Below, in pieces: positions 23,585-33,014 of a DNA stretch of 64,000 nucleotides. The stretch is from Dendrophyllia cribrosa (taxonomy: Eukaryota; Cnidaria; Anthozoa; Scleractinia; Dendrophylliidae): positions 32,266,274 through 32,330,273 of the forward strand of contig JAJLRJ010000009.1 in the NCBI GenBank assembly GCA_024195265.1. The letters run 5' to 3'. Each line of letters begins with the position of its first letter. Position 1 is the first letter of the stretch. The position numbers and the translations under genes are program-made. The notes under the pieces were generated by a model that worked only from the letters and a program-made list of their open reading frames with translations, was not told where the DNA came from and did not search any database.

Positions 23585-26039
23585 TTGGCTGGGAGTGCAA
23601 CCCAAAACTCGCCGAACAATATTACTTCACGCATCATGATCGTGCATTACCAAATGATGGCTCTTCGTGTAGAGGACACAAATGACGTAAAACAAAAGGA
23701 AACAAAGCTTCATCAAAATTCTTTACCCAAAAACAATGACCGAAAACAGTGTTTCCTATTGTTTTACGTCATCTGTGCTGTACACAAAGTAAGACCCCAA
23801 ATCATCCAGTTTAAAAAAAGAGTCCAGAGTCACTGGAGAATACTTCCGGGAATGTCATCCTCCTTGAGCGGACAGTTCCATGAGGTCTCCATAGGAGGCA
23901 GGAGGGGGGGATGATTTCTCCTTCAGCTCTGTAGCTGAACAGCAAATGGCAGTAATGGTTACAGCAGCCGCCGTTTTCTATGCAACAAGACCTGCTTTCA
24001 TACACCTTACGACGTAAACAGCAGACAAGAATCTTGCATTTCCCATTTGTGGTATACGCAATGCTAAATCTCTCATTCGGAAACAACATTTGTTGATGTT
24101 TGTCATTATTTTGCTCAATCTCTCGTAACTCTAATATCAGTTAATAACCAGAACTTTTTTTAAACTCCTGTTCATAATGAGATGTAATCATGACAAGTTG
24201 TCTGTTATAGACAGATGTTGACTGTCTGGGAAAAGTTCTTTCAATTTTCATGACAAGCTAATTATTTTCCTGCAGGCTCTCGGTGCTCCAGTTGGTTCTA
24301 TAGTTGCTGGAGACAAAGATTTCATATCAAGGTAAATGGTTGGCCCAAAATATTTAAAGTGCTACTGCAATGAAAATTTTTGTTTTTCCTTTCAACATTT
24401 TTTTTACTTCAATTCATTCAGTGGGTTCATAATAAACACTTAATGACTGGTCCCAGGGGAAACAGTGAATTTTGTTTCCCTCGATTCGTCTCGGGAAACT
24501 CAAACATCGAGATTCGAGGGAAACAAGTTCACTGTTTCCCAAGGGATCAGTCATTAAGTGAAAATCGCACCAAGCGCTCGAGGTAAACCCCCTAGCTGCT
24601 GTAATAATTTAAGCCATTTAGCCCCAGATATTTAGCCCCCAACATAAAGTAAACATGCTTTTAGGACAAGGAAATGCATAAACTGCAGTTTCCTTTTGTG
24701 CAACACTTTTATTTGGGTGCTAAATGACCATTTACCTCCCACTCTTGTTGTTTTTCAAACAGGTGTCGGCGTCACAGGAAGGTGCTTGGAGGTGGCATGC
24801 GACAGGCAGGTGTGTTAGCTGCAGCAGGGATTTATGCATTGGACAACATAGCACCCAAACTACACCTGGACCATGCTAATGCACAGATTCTGGCCAAAGG
24901 TTAGTATTTATCATACTATTTGCTACTACAAAGTGTAGCACTACAAAACCAAAGCAATCACTAATTAAACTATTTACTTTTGGCACTCAATTCGCTCCTC
25001 CATGAACTTTGGGGAGCCTGAGCACCAACTTTTTCCATTGAGATTTCTGTGATTGGTTAATGGTTGCCTTACAAGGTAACCACCAACTTGTCAAAACTAA
25101 CACTGGTTATCCAAACCATCTGGGGGTACTCTGTATATTTTTGGGTGGGGATGTGCAGCTGGGACTCTGAAACCCTTATCCTATACCAGACCATGTTCAG
25201 CTGATTTTGCCACCCTATAGACTAGACACCAAAAATCCCTTCCCTATCTCAGACTTGCTATTTTTAGAACTGTATCACTGTTAGCGTTTTTAATGGAAAA
25301 CCATCTGTCAACAATGTTGCTGCGGTTATTAAATATTTCTGTTTAGGGAAGGCTTTTCCTCTTCCAAGTTTCAGTTCACTGATCAGTTTCCCAGCAAATG
25401 ATTCCCAATTCTAGACCAAAACTCTCTGATTTCTATACCCTCTCCCAGACTAAACTGCTTGAAAACCATGGAACACATTTTTACTACTGATGAAGGCAGC
25501 ATTGCCGAAACGTCTAGTTTCATTTTTAACACTTTCTACAGCGTTAAACTTAACACTTTTTCACGTAACTACAATTAACGCTGCGCAGGATACATATTTA
25601 TTTATCATTGCTTGAAAACCATACCCTTCACAGCCATGTAGCTTATATATGAGAGTACCCCCCCCCCCCCCCCCCCCAATATGACAGTAAAGATTAAAAC
25701 ATGTTATTCCAGGAATTAAAGATTTACATTGTCTTCATGCACAATTTTCTGTTTTCAACAGGAATTCATGACATGGAAGATCTTGGCTTGGAGATAGATT
25801 TAAAAAGCATGGAAACCAACATGGTGTACTTCAATATCAATCACTCCAAAGTCTCGCGCGATGAACTAGTGAAACGTATGCTGGATATCACAGACAGTGA
25901 GCCTGTCGAAACAAGAGTAGCTGTGAGAATTTTAGCTGCTCCAGGGAAAAATCGAATAAGACTTGTGCTTCACCACCAAGTGTCTGAAGATGATGTTTAT
26001 AAGACGTTACAAAAAATTAGGTTCATTCTATCTTCCTAA
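17448..26039 (+). CDS. THA1: L-threonine aldolase, copy B (eight exons, leader lost)
   Basis: Tandem duplicate of copy A with the same reaction and PLP fold. Exons: 17448-17610, 19347-19430, 20748-20836, 22527-22718, 23304-23441, 24276-24331, 24763-24899, 25762-26039; 378 codons. Phases match copy A at every junction. The PLP lysine is Lys222 in [18 protein letters not shown] and EQTH are intact. Differences: three extra codons in exon 4 ([10 protein letters not shown] against THNGTGG), two substitutions in exon 3 ([19 protein letters not shown] against IWEQGG), and a carboxyl end three residues shorter. The start is the ATG of [10 protein letters not shown] because sequence matching the copy A start is deleted and upstream frames are shifted or stopped, so the product should be cytosolic. 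Exon 3 has a weak acceptor, TTTGTTAG. Confidence 0.9.
17869..18283. mobile_element. Harbinger-type MITE with TTTCCGGATTC repeats
   Basis: Ends GACTATGTTTACACTAGAGG and, in complement, GACTACGTTTACACTGGAGG form a long inverted repeat extending through GAGATTTTTCCGGATTC. TTA is duplicated on both sides (17866-17868 and 18284-18286). The interior repeats TCCGGATTC many times in both directions. It lies in intron 1 of aldolase B and is absent from copy A. Confidence 0.8.
18373..18827. repeat. Direct duplication of about 90 bp
   Basis: The segment beginning AATCACTCTAGTAGAATTTT and ending near CGCCATTATA then CCTCTGATAAA occurs at 18373-18464 and again at 18737-18827, with a few changes and a small deletion (ATACGTCC to ATGTCC). 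About 270 bp lies between the copies. It may be a recombined repeat or LTR-like remnant in intron 1 of aldolase B. Confidence 0.65.
19995..20222 (+). mobile_element. SINE fragment
   Basis: Contains CCTGTGATGGACTAGCATCC followed by CATCCAGGGGGGAGT, a motif found in the body or tail of many animal SINEs that borrow L2-like LINE 3' ends, then TCATGCTGCAGGCTGAACCG and AAGCTCCAGCC. No internal polymerase III boxes were found, so it is probably 5'-truncated. It lies in intron 2 of aldolase B. Confidence 0.55.
20236..20540. repeat. 15-bp minisatellite, unit CTTACTGCATGCCTC
   Basis: About twenty tandem units of 15 bp (TTACTGCATGCCTCC with TTC/TCC variants), with two longer spacer units containing CCAGTC, and a few units reading TTGCTGTATGC. 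Because 15 is a multiple of three, all plus-strand frames stay open and give repetitive LLTAC-type peptides that are not proteins. It lies in intron 2 of aldolase B; copy A lacks it. Confidence 0.9.
21171..21334. mobile_element. hAT-type MITE, CAGGGCTGTGCTCT family, copy 1
   Basis: Starts CAGGGCTGTGCTCTAGCAG and ends TTAGAACACAGTCTTG, an imperfect inverted repeat. Flanks TAAAC and TTAAC match at four of five bases, suggesting a 5-bp target duplication. A shorter relative is at 28390-28475. Confidence 0.55.
23548..23582. repeat. ATC microsatellite
   Basis: About eleven ATC units in intron 5 of aldolase B. On the other strand it reads as polymethionine, which is not a gene. Confidence 0.9.
24437..24560. 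mobile_element. MITE of the GGGAAACAGTGA family, copy 2 (complete)
   Basis: Ends CACTTAATGACTGGTCCC and GGGATCAGTCATTAAGTG pair with one mismatch. Inner arms GGGAAACAGTGAATTTTG-type and AACAAGTTCACTGTTTCCC also pair. It lies in intron 6 of aldolase B and is the most complete copy of the family in the window. Confidence 0.7.
25483..25518 (+). ncRNA. Minimal type I hammerhead ribozyme (Penelope-type)
   Basis: The parts are in order: ACTA (25483-25486), core CTGATGA (25487-25493), A, stem II GGCA / loop GCAT / TGCC (25495-25506), core GAAA (25507-25510), C, cleavage triplet GTC (25512-25514), then TAGT (25515-25518), which pairs with ACTA as stem I. All invariant hammerhead core bases are present. 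The near-absent stem III is characteristic of the hammerheads carried by Penelope-like retroelements, which are thought to work best as dimers. It lies on the sense strand of intron 7 of aldolase B, in a fragment (about 25470-25610) that probably derives from such an element. Cleavage activity is inferred. Confidence 0.75.
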
Positions 26040-27249
26040 CTTATTACAGAGCGATTTTCAATTGGGTATTGCAAAACCCAAACCAACTGTAATCACTCTG
26101 GCCAATCACAATAGACACAAACAAGCCAATGAACCAATCAGAACAGGAAGCAAATGCAGTACACGTAGCCAGTGCCAAGCGCTGGAAAATGCGTGCAAGC
26201 TGGGCAAGCACCTGGCCATAATCATGAAAACACCATATTTCAGCCAGAACAGTGTCCCTTTAATACTCAGTAATTCTTCACCAAATTGTAATTCAGGATG
26301 TGTGTTCTTGAAATTCACTTATTTGTTCAGTGAAATATTGTCAAAAGCTTTTAATGAATTAAGGCTTGTGATAAGTTTAAGTGGATCTTATTTCCACTCC
26401 TTCCCAAATTTGTTAATTTTTTATTTTTATTGGGAGCCTGAAGGCTTAAAAATTAATACGCACCTGTAATACATTTGTACACAACTATCACGTAAATAAA
26501 ATTTTTAAAAATTTTTGCATCACCATACCCCCTTACTGGAAGGCTTGTTCACAGGCTACCCAAGATTGCCAAGGAAGATTCGAAGATGTTCAGTTATAGA
26601 CCAACACCTTTAACTTCAAAATCAAATATGGATAAATGGAATGTACATTGGAATTGTAACATTTGAGTCTGTCAATGAAATCCTATGGTGTGACCAATCA
26701 AATGAAACCTCTTGTGCAGTTCTTTTGCATGGTACCATTTGAAATTTGGGATTTTTCTTGAGTTTTGATTTTTGGCACTCTTGGGAGTTAAAGGGTTAAG
26801 CTTGTTTAATGAAGGAAAACATGATAGCCAATTTGTAGTTGTTCCCCCTCTCCTCCCCCAATACCGGTAACTTTAATAATTGTCAGAAAAGTTTACATAT
26901 AGGAGACAAAACAATGACACTTAATCAGAATAAACTGTTTTATTATTCAGCAACAATTCATTTTTTCTTGTGAAGAGGTGTCATCTGATCTTCTGATCGA
27001 CATTGTATCAATAAATGAGCCAGCATGAAAAAAGAAAGAAAAAAAAAACATTAAAAATTGCTGCCATCTGCCAAGCTTGTAAGTTAAACACCCCTCCAAG
27101 CTAAGAGTCAGCTGTCAATGGCCATTAAAGAAAATATTTTACTTGGAGGCTTGTTGAAAACTATCAGCACACACACAAGCACACAAGAAAACAAGTGGAA
27201 TAGACATTTAAATCATTAACCCGTCAACTGTCAGAAGCCAACCTTTAAT
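26040..27249. other. Spacer downstream of aldolase B
   Basis: 26040-26170 is homologous to the copy A flank at 15421-15560. A possible polyadenylation signal AATAAA is at 26495-26500. A copy of the AACCCTTTAACTCC-type repeat lies at about 26603-26797, ending CTTGGGAGTTAAAGGGTT. No gene was seen. Confidence 0.5.
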
Positions 27250-28202
27250 CAAGTTACAGCGGTTACCATTAACACGCGACCCATCTCTCTTCATCCCCAA
27301 AGGACAAACTTGAGTTTGGTGGACGTCAATCAAAGAAAAGCCGTTACAGGACACGACATTGCGCCTGATACAGTCACCAATGCGCCTAAGTTTTCCGTGC
27401 TGGCGACCAAGATTCGAAAGTTAGTCGCCACATTGGCGACCAGAACCCTTTGCTTCATTCTACCCTTATGTATTGTGCAATTAAATAAAGCTTGAAGGTG
27501 GGTAAATCGGTGCGAATGACGGGGTTTGTAGCAAAACTGTCACGAACTCTACGAAGTGAAACGTCAACATCCGCCATCTTGGATATTTCAGAGGCTACGT
27601 TGTATATTGTGCGTTCAAATGTCCCTTTTGCTCACAGTGCATATTGCGGGCTCAGAATATTCAGAATATATATTTGAAAAGAATGGCAACTAACTTTTTG
27701 GACTTGGTGACCACTTTGGAATATTTAGGAGCCAAATGTTCCCATGAGAAAAAAGTTAATGTCATGCCCTGTGTTAACATTGTTTTTTAAATTCCAACTG
27801 GATTCTGAACCATTTTACCAAAAAGAAATAGTAAACATTTTAAAACAACAAATTTAGAAATCAATTACAGTTTTAAAGAGATTTCATTCAACATGATCAA
27901 AACTGGCACGCGCATCGTGCAGCTGTGAATTATCACGTGTAGTGAAATTTTAAAGTTTTATTCTAAAAATACGATTTATACAAACAGCAGCTTTTCATTT
28001 TGTTTAAACTGGCTTGGAAATCGAGTTTGATTAAGTTTTACCTTCTCTCAGCGGGTAAAATTGTGGAATTTTTAGCTCTGTTTGCTTGAAATCCTGTCAG
28101 TCTAAAATAATTTTAACGGCTTTCCTTTGATTGATGTACACTAAAACTCAACTTTATCTGACTGTTTTGAAGGCCGTGGGTCACATGTTACTGGTAACCA
28201 CA
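27250..28202. mobile_element. Element with about 95-bp terminal inverted repeats
   Basis: The left arm (GCGGTTACCATTAACACGCGACCC region, then GTTTGGTGGACGTCAATCAA) is matched in reverse at 28115-28202 (TTGATTGATGTACACTAAAA, then GTGGGTCACATGTTACTGG). A solo arm of the same family lies at 50655-50960. The element was later invaded by the hAT-type insertion at 27347-27771. No transposase frame remains. Confidence 0.6.
27347..27771. mobile_element. Nested hAT-type element, 5-bp target duplication
   Basis: Ends CAGGACACGACATT and AATGTCATGCCCTG form an imperfect inverted repeat. CGTTA on the left and TGTTA on the right match at four of five bases. It is inserted in the left arm of the element at 27250-28202 and is therefore younger. 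The interior frames do not look like transposase. Confidence 0.6.
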
Positions 28203-28204
28203 AT

Positions 28205-28511
28205 AACCCTTTCACTCTCAGTCAATTATGGAGACATGTACATGTACAGTTGTGCAGTTCTAACTTTTAAGTCTGTTGACGAAATTCTATGATGTGACCA
28301 TTCAAATGAAACCTCTGGCAGTTCTTTAGCATGGTACCATTTATTTTTCAACATTTTAGAAATTGAAATTTGGATTTTTCTTGAATTTTCAGGGCTGTGC
28401 TCTAGCAGTGCCCAAGGGCCTCAGGCTCCTTACTTTTATCTTCAGGCGACTAGAAAAACTAAGAACACAGCCTTGATTTTGATTTTTTGCACTCTTGGGA
28501 GTTAAAGGGTT
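28205..28511. mobile_element. MITE of the AACCCTTT...GGGAGTTAAAGGGTT family
   Basis: The ends AACCCTTTCACTCTCA and CTTGGGAGTTAAAGGGTT are inverted repeats. Inside is the segment GATGTGACCATTCAAATGAA that recurs near 10930, 26690 and 34005. A second, smaller hAT-type MITE is nested at 28390-28475. Confidence 0.65.
28390..28475. mobile_element. Nested hAT-type MITE, 86 bp, 5-bp target duplication
   Basis: Starts CAGGGCTGTGCTCTAGCAG and ends AACACAGCCTTG. ATTTT is duplicated exactly at 28385-28389 and 28476-28480. The same family as 21171-21334. It interrupts the older MITE at 28205-28511. Confidence 0.7.
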
Positions 28512-28845
28512 ACAGCAAATTATCCAAGAAAACACCCTTAGGACCAGCTCAATCTGTCTGCCTATAGAGAGTTAATTATTAGCATGCACAACAGGCACTT
28601 TTGGGGTTAACAAGCGGCTTTTGGTGAGTGCGACCATGAAGTTTGAACAACAAGTGATGAGTACAAGGCATGCGAGGAAAAATAAGGGGAAAACGTTGCG
28701 TGCCTCATGCTATGTGCTCTTTGCTCATGCTCCCAGAAAGCACATGTTGTGCAGGCTAGTCAAAAGGCCCAGCATCACCCAAAATACATGTACATTGCGT
28801 GCTCGATGCCTCAATAATTGATTAAACACAGTAAAAAATACTCAC

Positions 28846-31800
28846 CTAATCTTCATCCTCTTCCTCACCATCAGAGCCACCAGCCTGGCCCTTCCTCATG
28901 TTCTTTCTCTTCACACGACCTGGACGCCCTCCGCCATAGGGCGAGTTCAGGGAGAAGTCAATGTGCTTTTGAGAGTCCAGACGCACAATGTATGATGGGA
29001 CATTCACCAGCTGTTTGCGTACACTGATAATAAAAAGAGTTTGAGATACCCTTGAGTTTTGTGTGACAGCAAAGAAAACAAAATCAAAAGTGCATTCAAA
29101 TTTTGGGCCATTACCGAGAGCCGCAGTCTTATTATCAAAGGATGTAACAAAGTAGGAATCACTAGTGTTAATAGACGGTACCACAGCCATCGTAGAATAC
29201 CCTTTTCAAGATATATTTAGAAATTAGGTTTGAATTCATTCCAAATACTGAACCGTGGAACATTGACTTTCATACTTGTTTTGTTACACATTGCAGTTCA
29301 GACCAAAGACTAAGAACATGCTAAAATAAGTTGCTGTTTATTTTTCAGAGGGAAAAATGACATTAGGGGTAATATTGCATAGAGAGTAGGATGCTTTGTG
29401 AAGGATAACAAAATATTCAGAAAATTGCATTACTCAAGGGCACGAAGTTATGACCTCGAGATTACAGACGATCAACATTTGAAGTCAAGTCATAAAACGT
29501 ATATTATAGTCATATCACATTTTAAAACGGCTTTGAAGTTCAGTATGGGTAGTTTTTGGGTACAAGTAACTTGAGTGGCAATCTATTCCTTTTATTTTGC
29601 AATTTTCACATTATACAATAGAAAATAATCAGCTTGAATGGCTCGAATGGATAGCCGTAAGTATCGTTGTCGTGTGAGAGGTCACATTTCATGAAGCATT
29701 CTTATTGTTCATTGATACTCTAGTCTAAAATACACAATAATTTATTGGATCCACTATTTGTGCGTATGTAGTTTGGCATGTAGTCGCTTCTCAAATTCTT
29801 GTTTGGCAAACTACAGTACATGCACTTAAATGACAAAATACACGCATTTGAAAAACAAAAGGAATACACACATACACGTGTAATTAGGCTTTTCTAATAC
29901 ACATGCGTGTAGGTGCTGCAATGCACGCGAGCCATACTGTAGTTGAACAAGAAACATTTCTGTGAGTTTTGTTGCCAAACAAATCAAATTAGTAATCAAT
30001 CTTAATTGAACTCGATCTGTGGATTACATTTCATTATGAAAAGCAAATGATTAAACAACATTCATTATAATGGGTTTGATTGTTTCAGAAACACTCAGTT
30101 TTTTTGGTCTTATTAATTTTTAAAAAGATCACAATGTTTTTTAATTTGTAAAACATACATGTATTTTGATGCGACTCACATCTTCATCAGTTAGACAAAC
30201 AGCCCACACTTGAGAATGTTGTACACTCTCTTTTAGTTCAAAGCGTATCAAAATTCAAGATGGATGTATGGCACGTTTCGTTATTTAAACTAAAAGCCGT
30301 CAAACACCAAACTTACATTGTGTAAATGAATTTTACTTCTTTCAGTTGTTTGTCGTTCATAATTTTTTTATTTTATCAAATTGAAAGAACAGAACAGCCA
30401 ACAGAAACTACAGCCAGGCAAATTTACCGCCAATATAAAATGTAAACATTGTGTGTTAGAATGCACATGTCTGGTGACATGTTTCTTGCTTACAGTATAT
30501 GAATGTTTCTTGGGCGAAAGTAACCTTGAAACTCACTCTGTCAATGAGTTTTCTTCTGTATGTTGTGGGGATTGAGGAATATATAAAATCAGATAATTCT
30601 CATATCACCGACCAATTCATGTTTTATGACATGGTTGAAGTTTATGGAAATTCATACAATAAAGAAATGACAAGTTAGAACTTCGTTATTTACATCAGTT
30701 TCACTCACTACTTTCTGTTTTGTTTGTTTTTACAGCAAATTCCGTCTATAAGTTAATAAATTCATGTAACTTCACTCGGCAAAAGATTCCCATTTTGAAA
30801 GGGCTTTGCAGCTATTCTTGTAGATTTGCATTCACTCCGAAAAGTTTTGATCACCAACTACTAAAGATGGATTTTCATGAGTAAATAATACATAGGTAAA
30901 CATGTAGTTGCAAAACACTCAAGATTTATTTGGGATGTCCTTGTGTTGATCAAAGTGCTGTGTATAATTGCACGTTTTGACAACAGCGTGTGCCGCGTGT
31001 TCACAGTAATTTTGAAACTCGCGAATGGCTACTGTTCTTTCTTTGAAGAATAAATCGTTTACTCAAAAGCCTTTTTGAATTTGCATATTCTCAATTTTTA
31101 GATTCTCGATCCTTGAAACTCGATCCTCGAATTCGATTTACTCGAATTTCGAGGATCGAGTTGACGCTATCAACTGACATTTGACCGGTACTGTACATTT
31201 ACTTCAGTTCGTAAAGTCCCTAGGGACATCACACCAACTGAAAGTTGTGAGTGACATTCACTTGTAGATTGTGTTTCACCCCATATATAACTTTATTGAT
31301 GCTTTATAACAGACCAAACAAAAGACAATAGGGTTGGAACAGACTGCTTAGTTTTTTGGGTCTCAATAACTTTTGAATTAGCTGTCAGAGTGAACCAAGA
31401 AAGGCAGAAATCTTTATGTAAGCAAGTTTTCATAAGAATGTAAGTCAAAATCAAGAAAATAGGTGGTTATTTGAGTTCAAATAGACATCAGTGCAAAGCA
31501 AGTGGCCGCCTGCTAAAGATCTATGATAGGTACAACACCAATGCCAGTGTTTCAAGGTCACTGGCAATGTGTTCGTGATAAACTTTGGTATTGGTCACCA
31601 ATTACACACTTTTAAGTCCCACATTTCATTTAATATTTTTTGTTATTATTCGTTATTAATTTACCATTCTAAACTTCTAATGTTAGCGAAGACTCAAATC
31701 GAACGCATAATCTAAGATCGAAGGCTCACCGTATATGCCTTTGCCTGATCAGTACTCGAGCATGGTGGATGCTCTTGGCCAAACCAAGCTTAAACACTTG

Positions 31801-32127
31801 TGTTTGAAGGCGCCTCTCCAAGAAATCTTCAATCCGCAAACCCAACACGTAATCGAGCTTCATTCGGCTCTCATCGAGCACGCCAATACGCACAAGACGA
31901 CGCAAAAGGGCATTGCCCTCGAACAATCTTCGTTGGTCTTTCTCCTCTAGCGTGAGCAACTCTCGGGCAGCTTTACGAATCTTCGCCAAGGTGTACTTTA
32001 CACGCCAAACTTCGCGTTTGTTGCGTAGCCCATATTCTCCAATAATCTTTAACTCTTGATTCAGGCGCTCTTTCTCGAAGGGACGCCTAGGAGTCGTGCA
32101 GCTTTTACTACACACAATCTTCGGCAT
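28846..32127 (-). CDS. RPS9: 40S ribosomal protein S9 (uS4)
   Basis: Primary rRNA-binding protein of the small ribosomal subunit. Two coding exons were found on the minus strand: 32127-31730 (132 codons plus two bases) and 29023-28846. They are joined by a GT-AG intron of 2.7 kb and give 191 residues; animal RPS9 is about 194. Diagnostic stretches are [60 protein letters not shown], the S4 RNA-binding segment [20 protein letters not shown], then [20 protein letters not shown] and [15 protein letters not shown] with an acidic tail. The first 12 residues diverge from the vertebrate start. The stop TAG sits directly on a consensus donor (TAG then GTGAGTA), so the 3' UTR may be spliced. The intron shows no snoRNA I could confirm. 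Confidence 0.96.
29024..31729 (-). other. RPS9 intron
   Basis: AT-rich intron of 2.7 kb without a convincing nested gene. An inverted pair near 31110-31165 (CTCGATCCTCGAATTCG and CGAATTTCGAGGATCGAG) can fold as a hairpin. Ribosomal-protein introns often host snoRNAs. I looked for C/D boxes and found only a weak core near 30195 without a partner D box. Confidence 0.5.
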
Positions 32128-32172
32128 CTTGCTGAAGAGAAAATGGCGATGAAAAGGAAAGAGAAGAGCGGC
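32128..32172 (-). promoter_or_regulatory. RPS9 5' leader with pyrimidine (TOP-like) tracts
   Basis: Directly upstream of the ATG, the minus strand reads CTCTTCTCTTTCCTTTTC and then ends TTTTCTCTTCAG CAAG before ATG. The first tract fits a 5' terminal oligopyrimidine motif, expected for ribosomal-protein mRNAs controlled by growth signals. The second also looks like a splice acceptor, so the leader could instead begin in an upstream exon. Confidence 0.4.
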
Positions 32173-32489
32173 CGCAAAGCATTTCACCACGTGGAGCAGC
32201 AATGATGTATTGCCCACACCCCCCTCTAGTGACAAACCACAGGAATACCATCCTCGCTTTGAGTGGTGCGTTTTGAACAGGTGACTTCTGTATGTGATTG
32301 TAGCTTCTGATCTTTCTTCACTTTGATTTTTCAGTCTTTGGTAAAAGTAAATATACCCTGCCCTAACCCCATAGTTGTTAGAACATTTCACGGTTTGATT
32401 ACTAACCGTTAACAGGAGCCCCCCTGCCTAGACAGAATATAATGAAGGTTTGAAATTTAATTTCCATAAAAATTAACGTGTGTCCCTAC

Positions 32490-32700
32490 TACTACTACTA
32501 CAATCTTTATTTCATCACGGTGTCACATTCACTATAAGTGGTCTTCCAGTGAGCCGTAAAAAATTAAGAAGACTTTTACAAAAATTACATAAATATTTAA
32601 AACTCTCTTTTAGGACAAAGCCCTGGGAACGAGGTTGGCTTGGCCTCGTTTTAAAGTCGAGGCAAAAAGCACTTTTAAATACCTGTTGAATGTCAGCAGG
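32490..32700 (-). mobile_element. LINE 3' tail fragment
   Basis: Minus-strand sequence ends CACCGTGATGAAATAAAGAT followed by (TAG)n. This is the same layout as the LINE tail at 1727-1760 (CCGTGTTTAAATAAAGAT then TATC repeats). No coding sequence remains. Confidence 0.45.
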
Positions 32701-33014
32701 TGTCTACTTCACTATAACTGCCAATAAACTTGGAAAGATCTCAATAAATAAACAATGAATGTTTTCAAGTAGAACGGCACTTTAAATTCTTTTGTCTGAA
32801 AATGTCTCACATCAAATAACCAACACCTTAAGATTCTGGCCATTCGTTGATGAAAATTTCTTGATGTTGCGGAAGCATTGTTGATCAGCTATTGTGTTGT
32901 GGTGTTGGTATTGCTTAGTGTCTTTTGAATCTTTTGCACAGGATTACGTCATTTGGTAATCACAACTTCCTCAAAACCAAGAAATTGTCATGGAAATGGC
33001 AAAGGGAAGAAGTG

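Noticed and set aside
23300..23605. Minus-strand frame beginning with polymethionine
   Set aside because: It is the reverse of aldolase B exon 5 plus an ATC microsatellite.
30170..30220. C/D-box snoRNA in the RPS9 intron
   Set aside because: A TGATGA core is present on the minus strand but the preceding base is wrong and no D box follows at a suitable distance.
31735..31950. Plus-strand frame over the RPS9 exon
   Set aside because: Antisense shadow of a strongly conserved coding exon.
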